Below, in pieces: positions 17,446 through 25,870 of a stretch of 64,000 nucleotides of DNA. The first letter of the stretch is position 1; every line of letters starts with the position of its first letter. A program made the position numbers and the translations under genes. Source of the stretch: Paenibacillus harenae (GTDB lineage: Bacteria; Bacillota; Bacilli; Paenibacillales; Paenibacillaceae); assembly GCF_030812415.1 (NCBI RefSeq), contig NZ_JAUSST010000003.1, forward strand, positions 186,001 to 250,000. The letters are read 5' to 3'. Under the pieces are notes generated by a model that did not search any database, was not told the origin of the DNA, and worked only from the letters and a program-made list of their open reading frames with translations.

Positions 17446-17898
17446 TTGTTAGCAGACATCGTTTCAATCGCGGCCTTCTGCGGGGAGCTTGTCAGCGCGC
17501 AGGTCTATATCGGCGACGTTCCCGAACAGAAGACGATCCCTGCCTTGGCCTTTCCACCGCCGCGTATCGTGGATAGTCCTGGAACGGTAACGTCGTCGTT
17601 CCGCAAAACCTATACGCTGGTCGTGAGAATCTTTCAGGAAACCGACAGCTTGGCTTTCGCGGCTGCGGAAAGCATTGCGGACGGCATACGCTTCCCGCGC
17701 TACCGCATTCCGCTTCTCGGTGAAGGAGGTGCGGCAACTGGCGACTTCATCCGAATCGACCAGTTGGAGCTGCAGATGGCCGGCGCAGGCGAGGCAAATC
17801 TAACGCTTGTATGGAGCAGGCAGCTTAGCTACGAACGCGAGACGTATCAGAAAGTGAATCAATTAACGATTGTCGAAAGGGTGAAAAGCGATGCCTAG
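17446..17898 (+). CDS. Tail-completion/terminator-like protein, first gene of the contractile-tail operon
   Basis: A 150-residue protein starting with TTG at 17446, behind AAGGAG. Alternating strands and helices (TYTLVVRIFQETDSLAF, FIRIDQLELQMAG, ANLTLVWSRQLSYER) fit the fold of small tail-terminator or head-tail completion proteins that cap the sheath and tube. Position directly before the sheath genes supports this, as in PBSX-like and tailocin operons, where a terminator gene precedes the sheath. No strong motif was seen, so this is mainly a context call. It overlaps the next gene by 8 bases. Confidence 0.5.
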   Translation: MLADIVSIAAFCGELVSAQVYIGDVPEQKTIPALAFPPPRIVDSPGTVTSSFRKTYTLVVRIFQETDSLAFAAAESIADGIRFPRYRIPLLGEGGAATGDFIRIDQLELQMAGAGEANLTLVWSRQLSYERETYQKVNQLTIVERVKSDA

Positions 17899-18151
17899 AC
17901 CGAAAAAAAGCGATGTCCAGCAGGCAGCGCAGGCGGAAGCCGCGGCAAGCGCGGAGATCGCGGGTAAGCCGTCTGCCGATGCGGCGGAGACGCGTTATTC
18001 CGCAGCGAGCTTGCGCCGGAACTCGCTGCAACTGTTTCAAGTCAATCCCGAGGTTGTCGACGGCGCTTTGTACGGAACGGAAGCACGGGAGCTAACGATC
18101 GCGGAAGCGAAATCGCTGATCGCGGCATATTTGCAAAGGGAGGTCCACTGA
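17891..18151 (+). CDS. Small tail-operon protein of unknown function (86 aa)
   Basis: The N-terminal 40 residues are disordered and rich in Ala, Lys and Glu. The C-terminal half contains SLRRNSLQLFQVNPEVVDGAL and a helix SLIAAYLQREVH. Comparable short genes commonly lie just upstream of the sheath gene in PBSX-type clusters, but I know no function for them. The ATG overlaps the previous gene by 8 bases, and the stop is 1 base before the sheath gene, so translation is coupled. Confidence 0.65.
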   Translation: MPRPKKSDVQQAAQAEAAASAEIAGKPSADAAETRYSAASLRRNSLQLFQVNPEVVDGALYGTEARELTIAEAKSLIAAYLQREVH

Positions 18152-18152
18152 G

Positions 18153-19508
18153 ATGGCTGGAGGAACATGGATTCAAGGCGTGGAGAAGGTAAGACCGGGC
18201 TTATATATGAATTTCAAGATCGCGGCGCTGGAGCGGATCAAATCGGGCGATCGCGGTACGGTTACGATGCCGCTCGAGCTTAGCTGGGGAGCATCGCATA
18301 CGTTTCTGAAGATCGAAAAGGACAGCGATGTATTGGAGCTTCTTGGTTACGACATTAACGACCCGAAGGTAACGAAGGTTCGGGAAGCGAAGAAGCGCGC
18401 GAAGACGCTGCTTATTTATAGGCTTAACGGAGGCGATAAGGCTAAGGCGACATTCGGCACGGATGCGAACGTGACGACCGTAACCGCCATACATACGGGC
18501 ACAAGAGGCAACGATATTTCCGTGACGTCCGAGGACGATCCGTCCGGCGAGGCCAAGAAGCTCGTCAAGACGCTCGTCAGCGGCCGCGTCGTCCACCAGC
18601 AGCTTGTCGTCTCGGCATCCGAGCTTGCGGCCAACGCTTGGGTGAAGTTCTCGGGTACGGGCACGGTCGATAAGACGGCGGGAACTCTGCTGGTCGGCGG
18701 CACGGACGGAAAAGCGATCGGAGAGGATCATACCGCTTATTTGGAAGCGACGGAGACGCAGCATTTTGAAGTGATCGCTTATCCGTTTGAGGACGCGAGT
18801 CTTAAAATCTCCTTCATCTCGTTCATCAAGCGGATGCGCGAGGAGGAAGGCAAAAAAATTCAAGGCGTTATCGCGGGCTCGCTAAACAACGGCGCTTTCC
18901 AAAACATTGCCGATTACGAAGGCATCGTCAGCGTTGGCAATGGCGTCGTGTTGCTGGACGGCACGGCGCTCGGAACGACCGATGCGGTCGCTTGGGTGGC
19001 AGGTGCTACGGCGGGGGCATCGATCATTCAATCGAATACGTACAGCGCTTATGAAGGGGCGGTTGACGCGAACCCGCGCCTCAAGAACAGCCAAGTGATC
19101 GATGCGCTTAAGAAAGGGCAGTTCGTATTCGTCCACGACGGCGTAAAGGTTAAAGTCGAGCAGGATATCAACTCCCTCGTCTCCTATTCGCAGACGCGCA
19201 ACGGCCGTTTCTCGAAGAACCGCGTCGTACGCGTATTGGACGCGATCGCCAACGACTTCGCCCGAGTAGCGAACGACAGCTATATCGGCAAGATCGACAA
19301 CAACGCCGACGGGCACGCGCTGCTGAAGGCTGCCGCCAATCAATATTTGCGCGACCTGCAGGACGCCGGCGCAATCCAGAACGTTGATTTCATCAAAGAT
19401 TTCGAGATCGATCCGGCACGTTCGGTCGGCGACGAGGTATATGTCAATCTGGGCGTGCAGCCGGTTGACAGCATGGAGAAATTTTTCTTTACGGTGGAGG
19501 TGCGATAA
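18153..19508 (+). CDS. xkdK: Phage tail sheath protein (XkdK-like)
   Basis: A 451-residue contractile sheath subunit. The N-terminal MAGGTWIQGVEKVRPGLYMNF is typical of the XkdK family. A variable outer domain is followed by the conserved C-terminal core with NGRFSKNRVVRVLDAIANDF and the terminal strands VGDEVYVNLGVQPVDSMEKFFFTVEV that interlock neighbouring subunits. The sheath contracts to drive the tube through a target envelope. The length matches the family. It is followed 3 bases later by the tube gene. This gene is the strongest evidence that the tail is contractile rather than flexible. Confidence 0.95.
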   Translation: MAGGTWIQGVEKVRPGLYMNFKIAALERIKSGDRGTVTMPLELSWGASHTFLKIEKDSDVLELLGYDINDPKVTKVREAKKRAKTLLIYRLNGGDKAKATFGTDANVTTVTAIHTGTRGNDISVTSEDDPSGEAKKLVKTLVSGRVVHQQLVVSASELAANAWVKFSGTGTVDKTAGTLLVGGTDGKAIGEDHTAYLEATETQHFEVIAYPFEDASLKISFISFIKRMREEEGKKIQGVIAGSLNNGAFQNIADYEGIVSVGNGVVLLDGTALGTTDAVAWVAGATAGASIIQSNTYSAYEGAVDANPRLKNSQVIDALKKGQFVFVHDGVKVKVEQDINSLVSYSQTRNGRFSKNRVVRVLDAIANDFARVANDSYIGKIDNNADGHALLKAAANQYLRDLQDAGAIQNVDFIKDFEIDPARSVGDEVYVNLGVQPVDSMEKFFFTVEVR

Positions 19509-19511
19509 TCG

Positions 19512-19961
19512 ATGGCTAAATTTCGTGCGGACAATACGATTAACGGACGGGAGGCGAGACTTTTCATCGACAGCGATGAGATCGGCTACGCCAAATCGTT
19601 CGAGGCAACGATCGAGAAGAACAAGGTCGACGTCGCCATTCTCGGCAACCGCTGGCTCGGCAAGAAGACGACCAGTCTCAGCGGCACGGGGACGTTGACG
19701 CTGTACAAGGTGACGACGAAGTTCTCGAAGATGCTGCTTGAATATGCGACGACCGGCAAGGACGTCTATTTCACGCTGCAGGGCGTGCTCGACGATCCGG
19801 GCTCGGGACGCGGCACGGAGCGGATAACGCTGCTCAACTGCAATATCGATTCGGTGAAAATCGGCCAGTTCAACGTGGAGGCCGAAGCGCTTGAGGAGGA
19901 AATTCCGTTTACGTTCGAAGGAGCGGAGATTCCGGAAGCTTTGAAGGACGGCTTTGAATAA
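19512..19961 (+). CDS. xkdM: Phage tail tube protein (XkdM-like)
   Basis: A 149-residue inner-tube subunit of the DUF2001 family. It opens with MAKFRADNTINGREARLFID and contains the conserved block NRWLGKKTTSLSGTGTLTLY and the C-terminal EEIPFTFEGAEIPE. Tube hexamers stack on the tape measure inside the sheath. The gene sits directly after the sheath gene, the universal order, and the length is normal for the family. GGAGG upstream overlaps the end of the sheath gene. Confidence 0.93.
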   Translation: MAKFRADNTINGREARLFIDSDEIGYAKSFEATIEKNKVDVAILGNRWLGKKTTSLSGTGTLTLYKVTTKFSKMLLEYATTGKDVYFTLQGVLDDPGSGRGTERITLLNCNIDSVKIGQFNVEAEALEEEIPFTFEGAEIPEALKDGFE

Positions 19962-19986
19962 ATAGCAGACGAAGGAGGAGCGAAGC

Positions 19987-20424
19987 ATGACAACGGCAAC
20001 AAAAACGATGGACGTGTTCATGAAAGGGAAAGCGAAGCAAGCGGTAATCGAGGAGGTCGTCGTATCGAGGCGCTACGCGGATGACGAGGGCAACCCGATT
20101 CCGTTTCAATTGAAGGCGGTCGATACGAAACGGATCGAGGACCTGCAGGACGAGTGCACGGTGCCACAGTTCAAGAAAGGCAAGAAGGTCGGCGAGGAGG
20201 TCGATTGGAAACGGTTCGCCTGCAGGCTGGCCGTCGAAACGACGATCTATCCCAACTTCCGCGACCAGGAGCTGCTAGGCAGCTACGGTATCGTTGATCC
20301 TTGCGACCTGGTGAAGGAAATATTGAACGTCGGCGGCGAGTACGCCGAGCTTATTCAAGCGGTACAGCGGGTGAACGGCTTCGATACGGACTTCGAAGAA
20401 CTGGTGGACGAAGCAAAAAACTAA
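19987..20424 (+). CDS. xkdN: Tail assembly chaperone (XkdN-like), short product
   Basis: A 145-residue acidic helical protein of the XkdN family, encoded between tube and tape measure as in all contractile tails. It contains PFQLKAVDTKRIEDLQDECT and LGSYGIVDPCDLVKEILNVG. Chaperones bind the tape measure during tail assembly and are absent from the finished particle. The final zero-frame codons are GCA AAA AAC TAA, a slippery heptamer ending exactly at the stop, so a longer product of 203 residues is expected by -1 frameshifting. Confidence 0.9.
   Translation: MTTATKTMDVFMKGKAKQAVIEEVVVSRRYADDEGNPIPFQLKAVDTKRIEDLQDECTVPQFKKGKKVGEEVDWKRFACRLAVETTIYPNFRDQELLGSYGIVDPCDLVKEILNVGGEYAELIQAVQRVNGFDTDFEELVDEAKN
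20415..20421 (+). promoter_or_regulatory. Programmed -1 ribosomal frameshift site A AAA AAC
   Basis: The heptamer is in the correct frame (gcA AAA AAC taa). After a 7-base spacer, CGGTGG (20429-20434) can pair with CCACCG (20456-20461), a possible stimulatory hairpin. Both the motif and the spacing are those of classical -1 sites, and the position is that known for tail chaperone genes (lambda gpG/gpGT and relatives). Confidence 0.8.
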
Positions 20425-20597
20425 TACGCGGTGGCGATTACCATGCGCTCATCTCCCACCGGGTGTGGCAGAAGCATCATCTTGCCCCTCAGGAGCTGTA
20501 CAACATGGATGATTACCACAAAGCGTTCATTTACGCCTCCGAATTCATCGAGATGGATGCGGAGCGGAAAGCCGATCGCGCGCAGAGACGGAAGTAG
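20421..20597 (+). CDS. Frameshift extension of the tail assembly chaperone
   Basis: 58 codons in the -1 frame continue from the slippery site to TAG at 20595-20597. The frame has no well-placed start of its own. The product is LIRGGDYHALISHRVWQKHH... followed by YNMDDYHKAFIYASEFIEMD and a basic C-terminus. The WQKH...DYHKAFIYAS pattern is typical of the second chaperone segment (gpT-like) in PBSX-type tails. Made only as a fusion with the 145-residue upstream part, it gives a 203-residue protein. The tape measure gene starts 36 bases later. Confidence 0.75.
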   Translation, partial: LIRGGDYHALISHRVWQKHHLAPQELYNMDDYHKAFIYASEFIEMDAERKADRAQRRK

Positions 20598-20632
20598 GCT
20601 CCGCCGCGCATCGGGGAAGGAGGCGATCGCGT

Positions 20633-23600
20633 ATGGCGGTGCCAGTGGCCGCATCCATGCTGGGCAGAGCGGTCATTATGAAAGGCGCTAGGAAGAAAGG
20701 CGCTTCCGTATTTAAAAACAGTTTCAAGTCGGCTGCCAAGATGGGCATAGGCAAGCTGGCGATGAAGGCGATGTTCGGCAAGAATACGCCGGCTAAACCA
20801 GCCGCCCCGGCGCAGGAAGAGAAGAATCCGACGTGGGGCGATCACCTCAAGGAGATGCAGGATGTGTTCGGCGGCGTGTCGGAGAAGCTGAAGAGTTTCG
20901 GCACGGCTACCGTCGGCGCGGCGGCCGACTTGGAGTCGGGCAAGATCGGCTTCGACTTTGCCATGAGCAAGCTGCAGCCGCCGAAGGGCGGCAAAGGGGG
21001 CAAGGGCAAGGGAAGGCCGGCAAGCGCCGCGGACCTGCAGAAGAAGTTCGACGATTATTGGAAGGCCCTTCGGGAAAACGCACAGACGACCGCCTTTTCC
21101 GCCGACAAGGTGATGGAGGGTGGCATGATCGCGGTCAAGCTGACGAAGGGCGACACGGCCAAGGCGATGCAGCTCGTCAAGCTGGCCGAGGACATGGCCG
21201 CTTTCAATCCCGGCAAGTCGGTATCGGAAGCGATGGAAGCGATCGAAGCCGCCAAGGACAAAGATTACAAGAAGCTTCAGGAATTCGGCTTCGAGTTCAA
21301 AGGCGGCGGCTGGAACAAGTTTCTGCAGGATGCCGACAAGTGGTTCAAGGGCGGCGGCGATAAACTGAACGCTTCGGCCAACGGCATGTGGGAAATTATG
21401 AACGAAGGCATGAAGATGTCGCTGGCGAACGCCGGCGTCGCCGCGCTGGAGCAGGTGAAGCCGATTATGCAGCGGCTCGTGAAATGGCTGAACAACGGCG
21501 GCTTCAAGAAGCTGGAGGATATAGCGGCGAAGACGGTCGACGTGCTCGTGAAGAGCTTCTTGTGGCTGGCGGATGTCCTGGGGCCGGTGTTCGGCTGGCT
21601 GGAGAAGGCGCTCGACTGGGTCAGTGCCAACTTCGAGACGCTAAGGCCGATTTTGAACGGACTGGTTGCGGCCTTCGCCGCATTCACCGTCATTTCGACC
21701 GTTGCCTCGATAATCTCCGGGATCGGCGTGTTCATCGGTTTGCTGGCGAATCCGATCTTCTGGATCGTCGCCGCGATCGGGTTGCTCACCGCGGCATGGA
21801 CGGGCAACTGGTTCGGCATTCAAGATAAGACGAAAGCGGCTATCGCTTGGATCGTGGCTGCTTATCAAGGCTTCGTTAAGTCCATTAAGCAGTTTGTCGA
21901 AGACACGAAGCAGCTGTTCGCCGACTTGGGCGCATGGATCCAATATTTATGGTCGGCAGCCGTCGCAGGCGTTGAGGGTTTCGTGAACCGGCTCGTTACG
22001 GGCACGGTCCAGCGTTGGAACCAGCTCGTCCAAACCGTTACGCAGCTCGGCCGGGAAATGAAGGCTTGGCTCCTGCAGACCTGGAGCGACATCGTGTCCT
22101 TTACGACGGATAAGCTGACGCGCTTGTGGCAGGCGGTCAGTGCAGCATTCCAGTACGTATGGGGGATCGTGTCCGGCGTTATGTCCCGGATTCTTAACTT
22201 CTATGGACTCGTTTGGGACGGCATGGTGAAGATCGTAACGGGCGCAGGCTCGTTCATAGCGGACACGGTTCGCTCCGCTTTCGGTGCGGCGAGCGGCATC
22301 GTGACGGCCGCCTTCGATACGATTGTCGGCGTCGGCCGGGCGGCGATGGATATGCTGCGCGGCATCTTGAAGGGCGTATGGCAGGGCGCGGCGGGCGATC
22401 ATATCGGCGCCGTACGTACCATTCGCGACGCGGTGTTTGGCGCATTCGGCAAAGTCGGCGCGCTGCTTAGCGGATTCGCCGCCAAGTCGATCGGTTACGC
22501 AAAGCAATTCGTAACCGGCTACGCATCCGGATTGCTTGGCTTCTACCAGACGGTGAAGGATGCGGTTATGCCAGTCTGGGGGGTCATAACGTCCGTCTGG
22601 AGCGCGATTGCGGACTTTGTCGTGTCTGCGGCCAAGGCTGCATGGGCAGGCCTTCAAGCCGCTTGGAGCGCGATTTCCACCTATGTGGTGAATGCGTTCA
22701 ATATGGCGATCGCCGCCATACAGCGGGGCTGGGCGCGAGCGGTTAGTTTCGTCACGACGACGGCACAGGCCATTAAGCAGTGGGCAATCTCGACGGCGAA
22801 TGCTGTCATAGCCTATGCGATCCAATCTTTTCAATCCTTTATTGCATTTGCGAAAGCAGTGGGTCCGGCGATCGTAGCTTATCTCGTTCAGACATTCGAT
22901 GCTTTTGTATCCGGAGCCATTCAAGCTTTCCATACCGTCATTGCCTATATTCAGACGGGGGCACAGTTAATTTGGAATGTCATCACAAGCACGATGTCGG
23001 CGATTGGAACATTTTTCGTCACGGCGTGGAACACCATTTCAAGCGTGGTAGTGAATGCCTTCAGGGCAATGTACGCCTGGGCAGCCAATACGCTGATTGC
23101 TATTTGGGGCGTTATACAACCGGTGTTTGCAGCGATCGGCAATTTCACCACGCTCATGTGGGGCATTATCGTTGGGGCGTTTGCCTGGGGCGTACGGATC
23201 GTATACGACGTCATGAACGGCTTGGGGCAGCAGGCGATGTCCTTCGGCACGCAATTTATGAACGGGCTCATTGACGGCTTTACGCAAATGTGGGGTACGC
23301 TCGTTCAGACGGTGCAGGAAATATGGGACTCGGTGAAAAACATATTCGGGGGCACAGCAAGCGTCAACATGTCCGTTCAACCGGTTCACGGCAGCCATAG
23401 AAGCGGTCTTAACAGGGTGCCGTTCAACGGTTATATCGCGCAGTTGCATCAAGGGGAGATGGTGCTGACCTCGGAGCAGGCCGGTCAATACCGGAGCGGC
23501 CAGCTCACAAGCGAGCAGCGTTCCTCCATGCTTCAGCCCTATAGCGCGGCGGGAGGCGGCACGGTGAACCAGTCGAAGTCGGTGGAGATCTCGAACCTGA

Positions 23601-23713
23601 TCGGGGAAATGCATGTTCATGACGAGGCGGACGAGAACCGTTTCATCGATAAGCTGAAGCGGATGCTGGAAGAGGATTTGCTGACGGGAGGAGAGGGCGT
23701 CTATGCCGGTTGA
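20633..23713 (+). CDS. xkdO: Tail tape measure protein (XkdO-like)
   Basis: A 1026-residue protein that sets tail length and occupies the tube. The N-terminus is basic, then Ala/Lys-rich helices with a KGGKGGKGKGR patch near residue 125. Hydrophobic segments lie at about 340-390 (including ISGIGVFIGLLANPIFWIVAAIGLL). A long series of Trp-containing helical repeats follows (W..I...W patterns, about 420-890). The C-terminal part (about 905-1026) includes the GSHRSGLNRVPFNGYIAQLH block common at the end of Gram-positive tape measures. At about 1.5 angstroms per residue it would specify a tail near 150 nm. No lytic domain is evident. The ATG follows GGAAGGAGG. Confidence 0.92.
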   Translation: MAVPVAASMLGRAVIMKGARKKGASVFKNSFKSAAKMGIGKLAMKAMFGKNTPAKPAAPAQEEKNPTWGDHLKEMQDVFGGVSEKLKSFGTATVGAAADLESGKIGFDFAMSKLQPPKGGKGGKGKGRPASAADLQKKFDDYWKALRENAQTTAFSADKVMEGGMIAVKLTKGDTAKAMQLVKLAEDMAAFNPGKSVSEAMEAIEAAKDKDYKKLQEFGFEFKGGGWNKFLQDADKWFKGGGDKLNASANGMWEIMNEGMKMSLANAGVAALEQVKPIMQRLVKWLNNGGFKKLEDIAAKTVDVLVKSFLWLADVLGPVFGWLEKALDWVSANFETLRPILNGLVAAFAAFTVISTVASIISGIGVFIGLLANPIFWIVAAIGLLTAAWTGNWFGIQDKTKAAIAWIVAAYQGFVKSIKQFVEDTKQLFADLGAWIQYLWSAAVAGVEGFVNRLVTGTVQRWNQLVQTVTQLGREMKAWLLQTWSDIVSFTTDKLTRLWQAVSAAFQYVWGIVSGVMSRILNFYGLVWDGMVKIVTGAGSFIADTVRSAFGAASGIVTAAFDTIVGVGRAAMDMLRGILKGVWQGAAGDHIGAVRTIRDAVFGAFGKVGALLSGFAAKSIGYAKQFVTGYASGLLGFYQTVKDAVMPVWGVITSVWSAIADFVVSAAKAAWAGLQAAWSAISTYVVNAFNMAIAAIQRGWARAVSFVTTTAQAIKQWAISTANAVIAYAIQSFQSFIAFAKAVGPAIVAYLVQTFDAFVSGAIQAFHTVIAYIQTGAQLIWNVITSTMSAIGTFFVTAWNTISSVVVNAFRAMYAWAANTLIAIWGVIQPVFAAIGNFTTLMWGIIVGAFAWGVRIVYDVMNGLGQQAMSFGTQFMNGLIDGFTQMWGTLVQTVQEIWDSVKNIFGGTASVNMSVQPVHGSHRSGLNRVPFNGYIAQLHQGEMVLTSEQAGQYRSGQLTSEQRSSMLQPYSAAGGGTVNQSKSVEISNLIGEMHVHDEADENRFIDKLKRMLEEDLLTGGEGVYAG

Positions 23714-24353
23714 GTTCTGGTTCACGTACAACAACGGAGCGGAATCGCTATGGCTGCCCGTTAATCCTTCCGAGCTCAAAGTAACGTCAGGCTCGGCGAA
23801 TGAAACGGTAACCGTCCAAGGGCTTGGTCAAGTGACCGTTATTCAGGATCCCGTTCTGAAGACGTACGAGTTTTCCGCTCATTTTCCCCAGCATTACGGC
23901 CCTTATTGCGCTTATAAAGACATTCCCCCTCCGAAGAAGGGGATTGATCTGTTGGATAAGTGGAAGTTCAGCGGCTTTCCCGTTCAATTCGTCATTATTA
24001 ATCCCGAAGGGCAGAAGTTAACGGTGCCCGTAACGATCGAAACGCTCTCTTACCGGGAGATCGCCGGCGATATCGGCAGCATCTATTACGACCTGTCGCT
24101 ACGAGAGTTTAAATACACGAAGCCGCGTGCGATCGAAACGAAAGAGGAGAACGGTCAGAAGGTGGCGGAAATCAGCAACAAGGGGCAGCGGCCCAACCAA
24201 GCGGTGAAGCCGAAATCGTATACGGTCAAGGCGGGGGATACGTTATGGGCGATCGACCGGAAGGTCGGCGTTTCCTACGAGAAGATCGCGGCAGCCAACG
24301 GCATTAAGCCGCCGTATACAATTCGGCCTGCTCAAGTGTTGGTGATCCCATGA
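23703..24353 (+). CDS. xkdP: LysM tail protein (XkdP-like)
   Basis: A 216-residue protein. The N-terminal part (FWFTYNNGAESLWLPVNPSE and the YEFSAHFPQHYGPYCAY block) is that of XkdP and related hub-associated proteins. The C-terminal 46 residues are one LysM domain (YTVKAGDTLWAIDRKVGVSY). In related tailocins it sits at the tube-hub junction. The gene overlaps the tape measure gene by 11 bases and the next gene by 4, so all three are coupled. Confidence 0.92.
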   Translation: MPVEFWFTYNNGAESLWLPVNPSELKVTSGSANETVTVQGLGQVTVIQDPVLKTYEFSAHFPQHYGPYCAYKDIPPPKKGIDLLDKWKFSGFPVQFVIINPEGQKLTVPVTIETLSYREIAGDIGSIYYDLSLREFKYTKPRAIETKEENGQKVAEISNKGQRPNQAVKPKSYTVKAGDTLWAIDRKVGVSYEKIAAANGIKPPYTIRPAQVLVIP

Positions 24354-25312
24354 TTCAAGTGATGCTCGTGGAGAACGGCAAATCGACGGATGTCACGGCG
24401 CTCGTGGAAAGCGCGGAATGGTCTGGCTCATCGCAGAAGGCGGTTCGCAAGCTGTCAGTCAGCCTGCTTCATGCGCAGGAAGGCGATGCCGCTCCTGCTC
24501 CCGTGCCGAACGGCACGGGCATTATGCTGCGCGACGGCGAAACCGAGCTGTTCCGCGGCGTCGTGTTCAACGCCGAATACAAGCCCGGCAAGCTGAGCCT
24601 GACCGCTTACGATCAGCTTGTCTATTTGACGAACAACAAGGATTCTTACGTGTTCAAAAGCATGAAGGCGTCGGCCATTCTGAATAAGCTGTGCGGCGAC
24701 TTCTCGATTCCCGCAGGGACGATCGAGGATACGGTCCACGTCATTTCGTATTTGGTATGCGACGAGGAGACGCTCTTCGACATGGTGAAGAAGGCGCTCG
24801 ATATTACATACCGGCAGCAAGGAATACGGTACTCGCTATTTTCCCAGGAAGGGCAGGTACAGCTTGTGCCGTTCAAGAAGAACAGCCGCGAGTGGGTTAT
24901 CGAGACGGGCCTCAATCTGATCGACTATTCGTACGGCGAATCGATCGAGAACACGGTTACGAAGGTGAAGCTGCAGGGCGGCGAAGAGAAGCAGACGATC
25001 ATCGCGACCGCAGAGAACAAGGCTCTGCAGAAGCAGTTCGGCATTCTTCAGCATTATGAGAAGGTGAAGGAAAAGACGAACCGGGCGAAGCTGCAGGAGG
25101 CCGCGGATCAACTGCTCGCAGAGAAAGGCAAAGTGAAGAAGACGCTGCGGCTCGACGAGGTGCTCGGCATTTCCGAAGTCGTCGCCGGAACGGTCGTCGT
25201 CGTCAACGTGCCGGAGCTCGGCATCAAGCAGACATATGCGGTCGAGGAAGACAACCATCAATTTAACGGCAGGTATCATAAAATGTCGCTGACTTTAACG
25301 GAAATGACGTAA
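24350..25312 (+). CDS. xkdQ: Baseplate hub protein (XkdQ-like)
   Basis: A 320-residue protein with the fold expected of gp27/gpD-like hub trimers. It has an N-terminal tube-like barrel with WSGSSQKAVRKLSVSL, a central GTIEDTVHVISYLVCDEETLFD segment, and a C-terminal barrel ending KMSLTLTEM. XkdQ forms the central hub connecting tube and spike. The ATG overlaps the preceding stop (TGA) by 4 bases. The length matches the family. Confidence 0.92.
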   Translation: MIQVMLVENGKSTDVTALVESAEWSGSSQKAVRKLSVSLLHAQEGDAAPAPVPNGTGIMLRDGETELFRGVVFNAEYKPGKLSLTAYDQLVYLTNNKDSYVFKSMKASAILNKLCGDFSIPAGTIEDTVHVISYLVCDEETLFDMVKKALDITYRQQGIRYSLFSQEGQVQLVPFKKNSREWVIETGLNLIDYSYGESIENTVTKVKLQGGEEKQTIIATAENKALQKQFGILQHYEKVKEKTNRAKLQEAADQLLAEKGKVKKTLRLDEVLGISEVVAGTVVVVNVPELGIKQTYAVEEDNHQFNGRYHKMSLTLTEMT

Positions 25313-25342
25313 GCGTTAGGCGGAAGAAAGCAGGTGCGGCCT

Positions 25343-25852
25343 TTGTCGCTGGGAGACTTGATTAAGCTGCATAGCATGAATGGCGTCCGGTCGCTTAGAA
25401 TGCTGGAGCTGATGGAGGCGGAGGTCGTGTCGGCTTCTCCCAAGGAGCTGCAGCTGAAGCTGAAGGGCAACGACAAGCTTATCATTCCGAAGGAGCTGAT
25501 CGTCGTCGCCGAGCATTTGTGCGAGACGAAGCGGAAGGTCCATTTGAACCGCGCCAGCAAAACAGCGGAGGAGAAGGAGTCATCCATGGCGGTAGGGAAG
25601 GAGTCGTTCGATATGACGCTAACCGAGATGCTTCATGCCATTCCGCCTCCGGCCGTTGATGAGATGCACAGCCATGAATCGAAGGTGGAGGTCGCATTGT
25701 TGGATCAAAGCTTTGCGATGACGGAGGGCGAGCTTCATTACATCAACGACGACAAAGAGGACGATCTGCTGAAGAAGGGCGATAAGGTGATGGTTGCCTC
25801 GTTCGAGGGCGGTCAGAAGTTTTTTGTCATCGATCGGGTCGTCCACTATTAA
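25343..25852 (+). CDS. DUF2577 spike-like protein, first copy (XkdR-like)
   Basis: About 169 residues. The opening LSLGDLIKLHSMNGVRSLRM and the blocks KLKGNDKLIIPKELIVVAEHL, EGELHYINDD and LKKGDKVMVASFEGGQKFFV define DUF2577. Proteins of this family take the place of the central spike below the hub in Gram-positive tails. An HSH triplet (about residue 112) recalls the metal-binding HxH at the tip of phage spikes. The start is probably TTG at 25343, matching the ATG-Ser-Leu-Gly start of the second copy, with AGGTG upstream; GTG at 25334 is possible. This copy has about 18 extra residues before the HxH compared with the second. Confidence 0.85.
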   Translation: MSLGDLIKLHSMNGVRSLRMLELMEAEVVSASPKELQLKLKGNDKLIIPKELIVVAEHLCETKRKVHLNRASKTAEEKESSMAVGKESFDMTLTEMLHAIPPPAVDEMHSHESKVEVALLDQSFAMTEGELHYINDDKEDDLLKKGDKVMVASFEGGQKFFVIDRVVHY

Positions 25853-25870
25853 CGAGGGGTGGTGAGCAAC

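Noticed and set aside
18882-20021. Minus-strand frame of 379 codons under the sheath and tube genes
   Set aside because: It is antisense to two well-recognised tail genes and shows no domain of its own.
20301-20420. An independent gene starting at 20301 in the -1 frame of the chaperone
   Set aside because: The part before the slippery site is arginine-rich shadow sequence. Only the part after 20421 looks like protein, which is better explained by frameshifting.
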